From Oscillospiraceae bacterium (GTDB taxonomy: Bacteria > Bacillota > Clostridia > Oscillospirales > Oscillospiraceae): a DNA stretch of 25,221 nucleotides. Made by a program: the position numbers and the translations under genes. The DNA lies in NCBI GenBank assembly GCA_902802215.1, contig CADCLH010000061.1, positions 1 through 25,221 on the forward strand, in the 5' to 3' direction. Each line of letters begins with the position of its first letter. Within the stretch, counting starts at the first letter, position 1. Below, one piece after another: positions 15,110-23,021 of the stretch. The notes under the pieces are model-generated. The model was not told where the DNA came from. It made no database searches and saw nothing but the letters and a program-made list of their open reading frames with translations.

Positions 15110-16423
15110 TCAGCCGACGGCCTCCACGCTGTCGACCGGCATCAGGATCAGGCTGCCGTCCTCTCCGCTCTGCGTGAGGTAGCGGGCCTGCTGTCCGTCC
15201 GCATCCCGCCAGGTGATTTTCAGATTGGGCATGCCGTCCGGAATGTCCGTCACGAGCTGCAAAGCGGAATCCTTCAGGCTGCTGCATGACCAGAGCTGCG
15301 CCAGGTCGTAGAAGTACCCGGAGTAGGCCACGGACGTGATCTTGACGTCCCTGACCTCGCCCTCCGCTTCGAGATAGACCGTCTGTCCCTCGCCGGACAC
15401 CTTGAGCATATCGACGATCTGGGTGCTTCCGTCCGTCATATCTTCCGCGGACAGCGCCCGGAAGCTGCCGGAGGCGGTCCCCTTCTCCGGGAAGAAGCGG
15501 CTGTCGATGCGTCCCTCCAGCTCCGCAAACGGGATACGGAAGGAGATCATCCCGGCCGCATAGCTGCTGATCTCATACAGGTCGGAGAAAACGACCATGC
15601 CGTCGTAGTCAAAGTACCACGACCCGTCGCGCAGCAGCGCGCCGAGCGTCGTATTCACGGCGTCGGGGTCGATAAAGCCCTGCGTACGCTCCTGGATATC
15701 CGCGTCCGTCTGCGCGATCTGAAGGAGCTTCCCGTTCAGGAACTCTCTCAGTCCGGCCCTGTCGTCGCTGATATTGGCCAGGGTGAGCTGCTCGCCCGTG
15801 GCAGGATCGAAGCAGTAGGTCCGCTCGGAGTACATGCCGTGCGCGCCGCCGGTGTAGCTGGATTCGTTGTAGGCCAGCACCAGCACGCGCGCGTCGTTGC
15901 GGAGGACGTCCACGCTCAGAGCGCTGCTCAGCTCGAGCGGGGCGTGCTCCATATCCTCCTGGGACGCGTAGTAGTTGAAGTTGTCCTCGGCGAGCGTGAG
16001 CATGTTGTTGTAGCCCGTTCCGTAGCCGTCGCCGTAATCCTCGCCCGTGTAGAAGGATTCCTCCTGCAATCCGATGAACTCGTTGATCTTGACAGCGGCC
16101 TCGGGGTTTTCCTCGATGATGACCGTCGGGGTATCGTAAGAGAAGCGCAGGATCAGCAGCTCGCCGGACTGGGGATCGTAGGCGTCCTTTTCGGTCCTCT
16201 TGTTGGAGACGATCACGCTGCCCTTCAGTCCCTCGGCCGGGACGCTCTGTCCCTCCTCAGGAACGGGCGCCGCTGTCGGAGCCGGGGTCGGCGTCGCCGT
16301 CACGGGCTCCGGGGTGGGATCGGCCGTCGGCAGCGGCGGAAGGTCGATCTTCGGCACGCCGGCGCAGGCGCACAGGCTGACGCACAGCAGCACAGCCAGA
16401 ACGGAAGAAAGAAGCTTTTTCAT
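15110..16423 (-). CDS. Lipoprotein with RsiV-like DUF4163/DUF3298 domains
   Basis: 437 residues. A lipoprotein signal peptide (MKKLLSSVLAVLLCVSLCAC) ends in a lipobox with Cys20 as the lipidated residue. A Pro/Thr/Ala-rich linker follows (about 25-65), then a region like DUF4163 plus DUF3298 (about 70-290). The latter is marked by NESSYTGGAHGMYSERTYC and FDPATGEQLTLANI. The same pair forms the outer part of the anti-sigma factor RsiV, which binds lysozyme, but this protein has no cytoplasmic domain. The last 140 residues match nothing I recognise. It probably sits on the outer face of the membrane. AGGAGG stands 6 bases before the ATG at 16423; two further in-frame ATGs upstream lack good sites. 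It is the last gene of the pcrA-led cluster. Confidence 0.85.
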   Translation of the reverse strand: MKKLLSSVLAVLLCVSLCACAGVPKIDLPPLPTADPTPEPVTATPTPAPTAAPVPEEGQSVPAEGLKGSVIVSNKRTEKDAYDPQSGELLILRFSYDTPTVIIEENPEAAVKINEFIGLQEESFYTGEDYGDGYGTGYNNMLTLAEDNFNYYASQEDMEHAPLELSSALSVDVLRNDARVLVLAYNESSYTGGAHGMYSERTYCFDPATGEQLTLANISDDRAGLREFLNGKLLQIAQTDADIQERTQGFIDPDAVNTTLGALLRDGSWYFDYDGMVVFSDLYEISSYAAGMISFRIPFAELEGRIDSRFFPEKGTASGSFRALSAEDMTDGSTQIVDMLKVSGEGQTVYLEAEGEVRDVKITSVAYSGYFYDLAQLWSCSSLKDSALQLVTDIPDGMPNLKITWRDADGQQARYLTQSGEDGSLILMPVDSVEAVG

Positions 16424-16471
16424 ATTCATCCTCCTTTTCAGTATGTCAGACGAATGCATCGGGAAAAGGTT

Positions 16472-16978
16472 TCATTGCCCGGCGTCCGGATCGGGCACCC
16501 GGCAGGACAAGGCGGAATTGGTATAGCGCGGGTCCTCCGTGACCTCGCGGATCACCCGGAAGCCCGGCGGCAGAGAGAACGTCTGCCCCTCTTCCTCCAG
16601 CTCGACCTCCAGCAGGGCGTAGTCTTCCCAGAAGGGAAACACGTCGATCTCAAACGTCTTTCCCTCAAAGGGCAGACAGAAGCGGCTTTTCTCGATCGGC
16701 CGTCTGTCGGGATCGGCGCGCGTCAGCAGCGCCTCGTAGGCGTCCTGCCCGATCGTATCCTCCAGCTCCACCCGCCGTATCGCGCTGATTCGTTTCTTCG
16801 TCGTGTGGGTATACTCCGTATGATCCCCAAAGGTCCGCGCGCGCACGCGTTCGGTCGTGCCCTCCGCGCCCAGAAGATAGGTCTGCACGATGTCGGAGCG
16901 CTCCGTCCCGGCCAGCAGGCTCTGCTCCGGCATGGCGATCAGAAACTTGCGTTCGATCTCGAAGCCGTTCTTGTTCAC
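16472..16978 (-). CDS. CYTH-domain protein (triphosphate tunnel metalloenzyme family)
   Basis: 168 residues. The N-terminal FEIERKFLI contains the ExExK signature that binds the phosphate chain and metal in this fold. Later strands carry the alternating charged residues of the tunnel: TTERVRARTF, EYTHTTKKR, EKSRFCLPF and the ALLEVELEEE that closes the family domain. Such proteins hydrolyse inorganic triphosphate or thiamine triphosphate, or act as adenylate cyclases; stand-alone bacterial members of this size are most often triphosphatases. The start is GTG with GAGGTGA 7 bases before it. It lies 12 bases after the DUF1653 gene, in the same cluster. Confidence 0.9.
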   Translation of the reverse strand: MNKNGFEIERKFLIAMPEQSLLAGTERSDIVQTYLLGAEGTTERVRARTFGDHTEYTHTTKKRISAIRRVELEDTIGQDAYEALLTRADPDRRPIEKSRFCLPFEGKTFEIDVFPFWEDYALLEVELEEEGQTFSLPPGFRVIREVTEDPRYTNSALSCRVPDPDAGQ

Positions 16979-16990
16979 GGTCGTCTCACC

Positions 16991-17245
16991 TCAATCCGCA
17001 TGTCCCGCGACGCTCTCGATCTCCTGCAATTCAAAGCGGTAACGCTGCGGGCAGTCGGGATACTTCGTCCGATCCACTTCGCCGAGGAACATTTCCTTCG
17101 GTCGGATCCACAGCGAACCGTCTCCGTAGAGCTTTCGATAGACCACATATTCTTCACCGGTCTCCGAATGCCTCGCCACGTCCTCGACGAGATAGCAGTC
17201 GCCCTTGAAGTGACGGTAAACCCGTTTCAGCTTCAGTTCACGCAT
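16991..17245 (-). CDS. DUF1653 protein
   Basis: 84 residues, the full length of the DUF1653 family. Signature: VYRHFKGDCYLVEDVARHSE, then EEYVVYRKLYGDGSLWIRP and MFLGEVDR. The family is a small cytoplasmic beta-rich domain of unknown function. The start overlaps the end of the EamA gene by 13 bases, and GGAGGATG lies just upstream, so translation is probably coupled. No catalytic role can be assigned. Confidence 0.92.
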   Translation of the reverse strand: MRELKLKRVYRHFKGDCYLVEDVARHSETGEEYVVYRKLYGDGSLWIRPKEMFLGEVDRTKYPDCPQRYRFELQEIESVAGHAD

Positions 17246-18138
17246 GGTTCATCCTCCGTATTTCTGCGCCGTGCGCTCCCGAACGGTCTCAGCTCCGCCA
17301 TCAGGACCGCCGCAAAGACCAGCGCGAAGCCGAGGGCGATCTTCGCCGTCACGACCTCATGGTAGAACAGGATCGAAATCAGCACGCCGAACACGGCCTC
17401 CAGCGTCATGATCATCGCGGCGGTGGTGACCGGGGTATAGCGGATGCCCCAGGCCTGCAAAAAGAAGCAGACGGCCGTGCACATCACGGTCAGGTATGCG
17501 ATCGACAGCCATGCCTCCGCCGGGACGTTCACGGGCGGGCTTTCAAAGAGCAGCGCGCCGATCCAGCAGATGCAGGCGGCCACGGCAAACTGGATGGTCG
17601 AGAGCGTCGCCGCGTCGCCGCTGTCGCTGAAGCGCTCGATCAGCAGGATATGGATCGAATAGAACACCCCGCAAAAGAGCGTCAGCAGATCGCCGACGTT
17701 GACGTCGGTAAAGCCCTCGCTCAGCGAGATGAAGCCGATGCCCGCGACGCAGAACAGCGCCGCGATCAGATGCGACAGCTCCGGCCTGCGCCGGTACACG
17801 GCCCAGGAGAAAAAGGGCGTGAGCACGCAGTAGGTCGAGGTCAGAAAGGCGTTCTTCCCCGGCGTGGTGTAGACCAGCCCGTAGGTCTGGACGATGTAGG
17901 CGGCGGCCAGCGCCGCGCCCATCCACGCGCCGCCCTTCAGGCAGCGGGCGCTTGCATGTCTGACCGAGCGAAAGGTCACGCACAGCATAATCAGGGCGGA
18001 GAAGGTGAAGCGGAGCGCCAGCACCCAGAGGGTCCCGATGCTGTCGAGCGTGTTTTTGAGCACGACAAAGGACGTGCCCCAGAGGATGGCGGTGACAAGC
18101 AGCGCGAGCTTTCCCAACAGCGATTGGTTCTTCTTCAT
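17233..18138 (-). CDS. EamA/DMT-family transporter
   Basis: 301 residues with ten predicted membrane helices in two EamA repeats. Family stretches: TAILWGTSFVVLKNTLDSIG, LRFTFSALIML and TTPGKNAFLTSTYCVLTPF in the first half; YTPVTTAAMIMTLEAVFGVL in the second. The basic C-terminal tail is probably cytoplasmic. It is not a close copy of the transporter at 3041-3961: the conserved stretches differ and there is no shared tail. The gene begins 6 bases after the pcrA stop with only a weak AGGA site, so it likely depends on translation from pcrA. The substrate is unknown. Confidence 0.92.
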   Translation of the reverse strand: MKKNQSLLGKLALLVTAILWGTSFVVLKNTLDSIGTLWVLALRFTFSALIMLCVTFRSVRHASARCLKGGAWMGAALAAAYIVQTYGLVYTTPGKNAFLTSTYCVLTPFFSWAVYRRRPELSHLIAALFCVAGIGFISLSEGFTDVNVGDLLTLFCGVFYSIHILLIERFSDSGDAATLSTIQFAVAACICWIGALLFESPPVNVPAEAWLSIAYLTVMCTAVCFFLQAWGIRYTPVTTAAMIMTLEAVFGVLISILFYHEVVTAKIALGFALVFAAVLMAELRPFGSARRRNTEDEPCVN

Positions 18139-18144
18139 GGGGTC

Positions 18145-20535
18145 CTATCGTTTCTCCATATGCTGCGCCGCGGCGCGGAGCATCAGTTTCTTTGTGCCGA
18201 CCTTCTCGAAGCGGATCTCCACCAGAAAGTCGCCGCCCATCGGCGTCATCTTGAGGATCTCTCCGTCGCCGAAGGCGGTGTGGCGCACAGAGTCCCCGGC
18301 GGCGAACACGGGCTTGGCGCTCTTTTGGGCGCCGGTCGGGGCGGAAAACGCGGGCTTTCTCGCCTCGGGCGCCGGCCTCGCGGACGTCTGCCTCGCCCCG
18401 AAGGCGCCGCTCTGGAACGACGGCTTCGGGCGCTCGGAATACCCGTAGTGTTTGGGGACGTTGCTCCTGATATGTTCCGCCGGGATCTCGGAGACGAAGC
18501 GCGAGACCCGGTTGGCGGTGGTCCGGCCGAAGAGCATGCGCTGATGAGCGGAGCTCAGATAGAGCCGTTCCTTGGCGCGCGTGATGGCCACGTAGCAGAG
18601 CCTGCGCTCTTCTTCCATCTCCTCCGGCTCGCCGATGGCGCGGGTGCCTGGGAACAGGGTCTCCTCCATGCCGACGAGGAAAACGACCGGGAATTCCAGT
18701 CCCTTGGCGCTGTGGATGGTCATCAGGATCACGGCGTCGGCGTCGGCGTCATAGTTGTCCAGATCGGTATAGAGCGCGACGTTTGCCAGATACCCTTCGA
18801 GCGTCAGGTCGCCGGACTCCTTCATATAAGTGAGGATGCTGGTGCGCACCTCGCGCACGTTCTCGGCGCGGGCGGTATCCTCGGTGGTGTTCTTCTCCTC
18901 GAGCGCGCGCACGTACCCGGTCTTTTCGAGCAGCTCGTCGAAAACAAGTTCCGGAGAATGCGTTTCGCTGAAGCTCTTCAGTTCCCGGATGGTGTTGGCA
19001 AACAGCCGCAGCTTGACGGCAGAACGCTGCAGCTCGTCATAGCGGTCCGCGTCCGTGAGGATGTCGAACATCGGGCAGGCCTTCCGCTGCGCAAGCTCGG
19101 CGACCGTCTCCACGGTCTTTAAGCCGATCCCGCGCGGCGGGCTGTTGATGATCCGCGTCAGGCGCAGATCGTCCGACGGCGACGCGATCAGGCTCAGATA
19201 GGCCAGGATATCCTTGACCTCCGCGCGGTCGAAGAAGCGCGTGCCGCCGATGATGCGGTACGGGATGCCGCTGCGCTTGAAGGCGTATTCAAACTGGTTG
19301 GACTGGACGTTCATGCGGTAGAGCACCGCGTGGTCGCGCCAGTTCATCCCGCGTCCGTAGTCGGCCAGAATGGTTGAGGCGACGAACTGCGCCTCATCCC
19401 GTTCGTCGTCGGCGAAGTAATGCGTCAGCAGCTCTCCGCCGTCCTTGTTCGTCCAGAGCTCCTTGCCCTTGCGGCGGGCGTTGTTCGCGATCACGGCGTT
19501 GGCCGCGTCCAGAATGTGGGAGGTGCTGCGGTAATTCTGCTCCAGCCGGATCACGCGGCAGCCGCGGTACTGATCTTCAAAGCTCAGGATGTTTTCGATC
19601 GTCGCGCCGCGGAATTTATAGATGCTCTGATCGTCGTCCCCGACGACGCAGATGTTCCCCCAGCCCCCGGCGAGCAGCGAGGAAAGGCGGTACTGCAAAC
19701 GGTTGGTATCCTGATATTCGTCGATCAGCACATACTGAAAGCGACGCTGCCAGTGCTCCAGAACATCCGGATTCTTTTCCAGCAGGAGCACGGTGTTGAA
19801 GATCAGATCGTCGAAGTCCATCGCGTTGGCCGCAAAGCAGCGCCGCGCATATTCGGAGAAGATTTCGGCAATCTTCTTTCTGCGGATATCTCCGGAGGCG
19901 TTAGCCTGCTGCCGGTAGTCCTCCGCGGACAGTCCCTCGTCCTTCGCGCGGCTGATCTCCGAGAGCACGGCCCTGGGCGGGTACATCTTCTCATCCATAT
20001 CGAAGTCGCGCAGGATATGCTTGACGAGGCTCTGGGTATCCGAGGTGTCGTAGATCGTAAAGCTCCCCGTATACCCGAGGCGCTCGGCGTCCCTGCGCAG
20101 AATGCGCACGCAGGCCGAGTGAAAGGTGCAGGCCCAGATATCGTCCGCCTGCTCCCCCAGCATCAGCGAAAGCCGCTCCTTGAGCTCCCCCGCCGCCTTG
20201 TTGGTAAAGGTGATGGCGAGGATGCGCCAGGGGTCCACCGGCGAGACGGCGGCCAGTCGTTTGGCCTCGTCTCCCCCGCCCTCCAGCAGCATGAGCGTTT
20301 TCTCGTCCGCGTCGGCCGGGATGTCCTCCCCGTCCCCCGCTCTGCCGTATTTGAGCAGCTTTGCGATGCGGTTGATGAGCACGGTGGTTTTCCCGCTTCC
20401 CGCCCCCGCGAGGATCAGCAGCGGCCCCTCCGTCGCCAGCACGGCCTCCTGCTGCATGGGATTGAGCGAGGGAAAATCGCTCAGGATCAGGCGGTGAACC
20501 GCCTCATGATATCGTTTTTCAAAATCTGTCATCAT
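18145..20535 (-). CDS. pcrA: UvrD/PcrA-type DNA helicase
   Basis: 796 residues with a full set of superfamily 1A helicase motifs. These include the Q motif (LNPMQQEAV), Walker A AGAGSGKTT (about 43-51), Ia ITFTNKAAGEL, Walker B DEYQDTN, III GDDDQSIYKFRGA, IV LEQNYRS, V TIHSAKGLEFP and VI YVAITRAKERL. About 40 extra residues lie between motifs I and Ia, as in other Oscillospiraceae PcrA proteins. The C-terminal Tudor-like domain (AGDSVRHTAFGDGEI) normally contacts RNA polymerase, after a low-complexity Ala/Pro/Ser linker. PcrA unwinds DNA in repair and removes transcription and replication obstacles. Tandem ATGs at 20535 and 20532 are the plausible starts; neither has a ribosome binding site, and the likely transcription start is within a few bases. 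The longer open frame, to 20604, lies in the promoter. Confidence 0.95.
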   Translation of the reverse strand: MMTDFEKRYHEAVHRLILSDFPSLNPMQQEAVLATEGPLLILAGAGSGKTTVLINRIAKLLKYGRAGDGEDIPADADEKTLMLLEGGGDEAKRLAAVSPVDPWRILAITFTNKAAGELKERLSLMLGEQADDIWACTFHSACVRILRRDAERLGYTGSFTIYDTSDTQSLVKHILRDFDMDEKMYPPRAVLSEISRAKDEGLSAEDYRQQANASGDIRRKKIAEIFSEYARRCFAANAMDFDDLIFNTVLLLEKNPDVLEHWQRRFQYVLIDEYQDTNRLQYRLSSLLAGGWGNICVVGDDDQSIYKFRGATIENILSFEDQYRGCRVIRLEQNYRSTSHILDAANAVIANNARRKGKELWTNKDGGELLTHYFADDERDEAQFVASTILADYGRGMNWRDHAVLYRMNVQSNQFEYAFKRSGIPYRIIGGTRFFDRAEVKDILAYLSLIASPSDDLRLTRIINSPPRGIGLKTVETVAELAQRKACPMFDILTDADRYDELQRSAVKLRLFANTIRELKSFSETHSPELVFDELLEKTGYVRALEEKNTTEDTARAENVREVRTSILTYMKESGDLTLEGYLANVALYTDLDNYDADADAVILMTIHSAKGLEFPVVFLVGMEETLFPGTRAIGEPEEMEEERRLCYVAITRAKERLYLSSAHQRMLFGRTTANRVSRFVSEIPAEHIRSNVPKHYGYSERPKPSFQSGAFGARQTSARPAPEARKPAFSAPTGAQKSAKPVFAAGDSVRHTAFGDGEILKMTPMGGDFLVEIRFEKVGTKKLMLRAAAQHMEKR

Positions 20536-20542
20536 GGATGTG

Positions 20543-20571
20543 ATTCTACCACATCCTTTGTTTCGGCACAA
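20543..20571 (-). promoter_or_regulatory. Promoter of pcrA, probably giving a near-leaderless mRNA
   Basis: On the minus strand, TTGTGC (20571-20566) and TAGAAT (20548-20543) are 17 bases apart. Only seven bases separate the -10 from the first ATG, so the transcript would start at or next to the start codon. Confidence 0.55.
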
Positions 20572-20611
20572 GCTCGATTCGGAAAAACTTGCGCCGGACC
20601 CCAAACTGCGA

Positions 20612-20640
20612 TTGACTTTTCCGGAGCATACCTTTATTAT
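20612..20640 (+). promoter_or_regulatory. Sigma-A-type promoter of the GH25 muramidase gene
   Basis: TTGACT (20612-20617) and TATTAT (20635-20640) are 17 bases apart. It supports the GTG at 20694, with its own ribosome binding site, rather than the in-frame ATG at 20649, which lies almost at the transcription start. Confidence 0.68.
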
Positions 20641-20693
20641 GTTAACATGTGTGTTTGCTTATGCGCAGAGAAAACGACCGGAGGGCAACAAGT

Positions 20694-21911
20694 GTGACGA
20701 GTCCTGAAAACAAACCCAAGAAACCCGTCTCCCGCGGCATGCGGGCGCTGATGCTCGGAATTCCGGCGACGGTGCTGCTGTTCTCGCTCGTTGTGCTTCT
20801 GCGCGCTTCTCTGCTCGGGAGCCAGGAAGGTGCTGCCCTTCCTCCAACCGCAGAGCCTGCGGCTGCTGCATCTGCACCGCAGGCGGAGCTCTCGCCCGCG
20901 CAGCCGCGCGGTCTTCGGTTGAAGGCCTTTTCCAGCGCCGCGGATCTGTATGTTGTTCTCAGCGACCCCGAGGGCGCTGCGCTTCCGGACGCCTCCTTCT
21001 CCTTTACGGTCGTCGCGCCGGACGGCTCGCTCCGGTCCTGCCCCGCTTCGGCGGAAGGGACCCTGTACCTCACGCAGCTCGAGCCCGGACTCTACACCGT
21101 GCGTCTGGAATCGGACGGCAAGTATACCGCGCTGCCGGCCGCGATCGAAGTCCTCGCGCCGCCCGCGCTGCCCGTCTCCGAAAACGGCGGTTTTCAGGAT
21201 GTGGACGGCCTGACCTATTATTTCAATCGAAATGGAGAAGCCGTCACCGGCCTGCGGCAGATCGACGGCAAAATGTACTATTTCAATCTGTACGGCGTCA
21301 AGGCGGCGAAGCTCGGCATCGACGTGTCCTACCACAACAAGGGCATCAACTGGCCCGCGGTCAAGGCGCAGGGCATCGACTTTGCCATCCTCCGCGTGGG
21401 CTACCGCGGCTGGGAATCCGGCCTGCTGTGGGAGGATGACCGCTTCGTGCAGAACCTCCGCGGCGCGAAGGGCGCGGGGATCGACGTCGGCGTCTATGTC
21501 TATTCGACCGCCGTCAATCCCATTGAAGCGCGGCAGGAGGCCGATCTCATCGTCGGCTCGCTGTGCGGGATGAAGCTCGAATATCCGGTCTACTTCGACA
21601 CCGAGCAGTCCGGCGACTACCCGCTGGGCCGCGCCGACCGGATCTGCAAGGCGAACCGTGCGCCGATCATACAGGCCTTCTGCAACCGGATCCGGGACGC
21701 GGGCTATACGCCGGGTATTTACTCCGGGCTGAACTACCTGAAAAACCACGTCGACCATTCCATGTACGCGCCCTATACGACCTGGCTCGCCAACTACACC
21801 CGCTACAACCGCCTCCCCGACTTCCCGTATGAATACGACATGTGGCAGTTCACCGACGCCGGATACGTCAACGGCATCCGCGGCATCGTGGACATGAACG
21901 TCATCTACTGA
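20694..21911 (+). CDS. Membrane-anchored GH25 muramidase with cell-wall-binding repeat
   Basis: 405 residues. A short basic N-terminus leads into one membrane helix (about 17-37), an Ala/Pro linker (44-72), a beta-rich domain of unknown type (73-156) and one pair of choline/glucan-binding-like repeats (164-203; GLTYYFNRNGEAVTG and GKMYYFNLYGVKA). A GH25 domain (206-405) completes it. The catalytic residues expected in GH25 are present: Asp210 in LGIDVSYHN and the DTE of YFDTEQSG (Asp302, Glu304). The helix has no signal-peptidase site that I can see, so the enzyme is probably tethered outside the cell, cutting N-acetylmuramyl bonds in peptidoglycan. The start is GTG with CGGAGGG 8 bases upstream. 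Confidence 0.9.
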   Translation: MTSPENKPKKPVSRGMRALMLGIPATVLLFSLVVLLRASLLGSQEGAALPPTAEPAAAASAPQAELSPAQPRGLRLKAFSSAADLYVVLSDPEGAALPDASFSFTVVAPDGSLRSCPASAEGTLYLTQLEPGLYTVRLESDGKYTALPAAIEVLAPPALPVSENGGFQDVDGLTYYFNRNGEAVTGLRQIDGKMYYFNLYGVKAAKLGIDVSYHNKGINWPAVKAQGIDFAILRVGYRGWESGLLWEDDRFVQNLRGAKGAGIDVGVYVYSTAVNPIEARQEADLIVGSLCGMKLEYPVYFDTEQSGDYPLGRADRICKANRAPIIQAFCNRIRDAGYTPGIYSGLNYLKNHVDHSMYAPYTTWLANYTRYNRLPDFPYEYDMWQFTDAGYVNGIRGIVDMNVIY

Positions 21912-21922
21912 ACGAAAATGAA

Positions 21923-21950
21923 CAAAACCCGGTCAAACGACCGGGTTTTG
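21923..21950. terminator. Bidirectional intrinsic terminator
   Basis: A 12-base perfect stem (21923-21934 with 21939-21950) has an AAAC loop and carries A and T runs on its two sides. It ends the GH25 transcript (plus) and the spoIIA transcript (minus), which converge here. Confidence 0.9.
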
Positions 21951-21952
21951 TC

Positions 21953-22666
21953 TTATGTTTCCCGCAGGCTTTCACGGAGGCGGTCCAGCGCGCGGCGCTC
22001 CATGCGGGAGATCTGCACCTGCGAGACGTGCAGCACATCGGCGCAGCGCTGCTGTGTCAGCCCGTGAAAAAAGCGCAGGGCGATCACCTGCCGTTCCCGC
22101 TGCGGCAGGCGCTCGAGGGCCGCGTGCAGCGCCACATGCTCGACCAGCCTCTCCTCCGCGCCGTAATCTCCCAGCACCAGCTCCAGCGTGAAGCCGTCCT
22201 CCCCGCTCTCGCGCTGGATGCTGTCGGCGGGACCGGTCGCCGTCTCGGCAAAGGCGATCTCCTCCGCGCTCAGCCCCGTCGCCTCCGCCAGCTCCGAGAG
22301 CTTCGGTTCGCGGCCCATGCGCTGCTCGAGCATCAGACGCGTCTGACGGATCTTCGCCGCCTGCTCCTTGATGCTTCGGCTGACCTTGATCGCCCCGTCG
22401 TCACGCAGGAAACGGCGGATCTCTCCGGAGATCTTCGGCACCGCATAGGTGGAAAAGCGCGTCCCGAAGCTCTCGTCAAAGCCCTCGACCGCTTTGAGGA
22501 AGCCGACGCAGCCGAGCTGATAGAGGTCGTCCGGCTCCGCGCCGCGGCCGAAAAAGCGCCGTGTCACGCTCCAGATGAGTCCGGTGTTTTCCTCGACCAG
22601 ACGCTGCGCGGCATCCCGGTCTCCGTTTTTTGCCCGGCGGAGGAGCGCGGGCATGTCCTCGTTCAT
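21953..22666 (-). CDS. sigF: Sporulation sigma factor SigF (SpoIIAC)
   Basis: 237 residues with complete sigma-70 regions 2, 3 and 4. Region 2 reads EENTGLIWSVTRRFFGRG, EPDDLYQLGCVGFLKAV and FSTYAVPKISGEIRRFLRDD. Region 3 includes KVSRSIKEQAAKIR and a helix-turn-helix around LSELAEATGLSAEEIAFA. Region 4 is LPQRERQVIALRFFHGLTQQ followed by VSQVQISRMERRALDRL. In spore-formers SigF switches on forespore genes after asymmetric division. The ATG at 22666 overlaps by 4 bases (ATGA) the stop of the original spoIIAB frame, the usual coupling. SigG is a close relative, but the spoIIAA-spoIIAB context points to SigF. The gene itself looks intact even though its anti-sigma partner is broken. Confidence 0.93.
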   Translation of the reverse strand: MNEDMPALLRRAKNGDRDAAQRLVEENTGLIWSVTRRFFGRGAEPDDLYQLGCVGFLKAVEGFDESFGTRFSTYAVPKISGEIRRFLRDDGAIKVSRSIKEQAAKIRQTRLMLEQRMGREPKLSELAEATGLSAEEIAFAETATGPADSIQRESGEDGFTLELVLGDYGAEERLVEHVALHAALERLPQRERQVIALRFFHGLTQQRCADVLHVSQVQISRMERRALDRLRESLRET

Positions 22667-23009
22667 ACGCGTACGGCGCGCGGGCTGAAGCATTTCTGCA
22701 TCACGACCGTCGTCCCCTTCCCGGGCGCGCTTTTTCCAGATCGTCGATACCGCGTCCCCAGTCTCGCACGCTGACCTCAAAGACGCCGCCCTCGAGGATG
22801 CGCAGCTTCATGCAGATCACGCCGATGCTATCCGGGTAGGCGTGTACGATCGCGTTTGTCACCGCCTCGGATACGGCGGTCCGCAGGTCGCCGAGCTCCT
22901 CCATCGTCGGATCGAGCTGGGCGGCGAAAGCCGCCGCCGCGGCGCGGGCGAAGCTCTCGTTGCTGCTTTTGCTGGGGAATTCCAGCTTGATGCTGTTGAT
23001 TGCCTTCAT
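22663..23009 (-). pseudogene. spoIIAB: Broken spoIIAB (anti-sigma F kinase), internal deletion plus frameshift
   Basis: SpoIIAB is the serine kinase that binds SigF and phosphorylates SpoIIAA. The first 95 codons are good SpoIIAB: PSKSSNESFARAAAAAF, the N box AVSEAVTNAIVHAY, and the G1 box VRDWGRGIDDLEKA. The frame then shifts and stops at 22701 after PGRGRRS. The true C-terminus, PGKGTTVVMQKC through AVRV, is present in another frame and stops at 22663, exactly at the ATGA overlap with sigF. Roughly 30 residues are missing between, including the ATP lid and the GMGF box. The gene spans 347 bases against about 440 in an intact one. GCGCGC at the junction suggests slippage between short repeats. 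The product cannot be a working kinase. AGGAGG precedes the ATG at 23009. Confidence 0.87.
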
Positions 23010-23021
23010 ATGTTCCTCCTG

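Noticed and set aside
20649..20693. Upstream ATG start for the GH25 gene
   Set aside because: It lies about nine bases after the -10 hexamer and has no ribosome binding site, whereas the GTG at 20694 has CGGAGGG at good spacing.
22667..22780. N-terminal extension of sigF by 38 residues
   Set aside because: The extra segment is the spoIIAB 3' region read in another frame. The family N-terminus and the ATGA overlap place the start at 22666.
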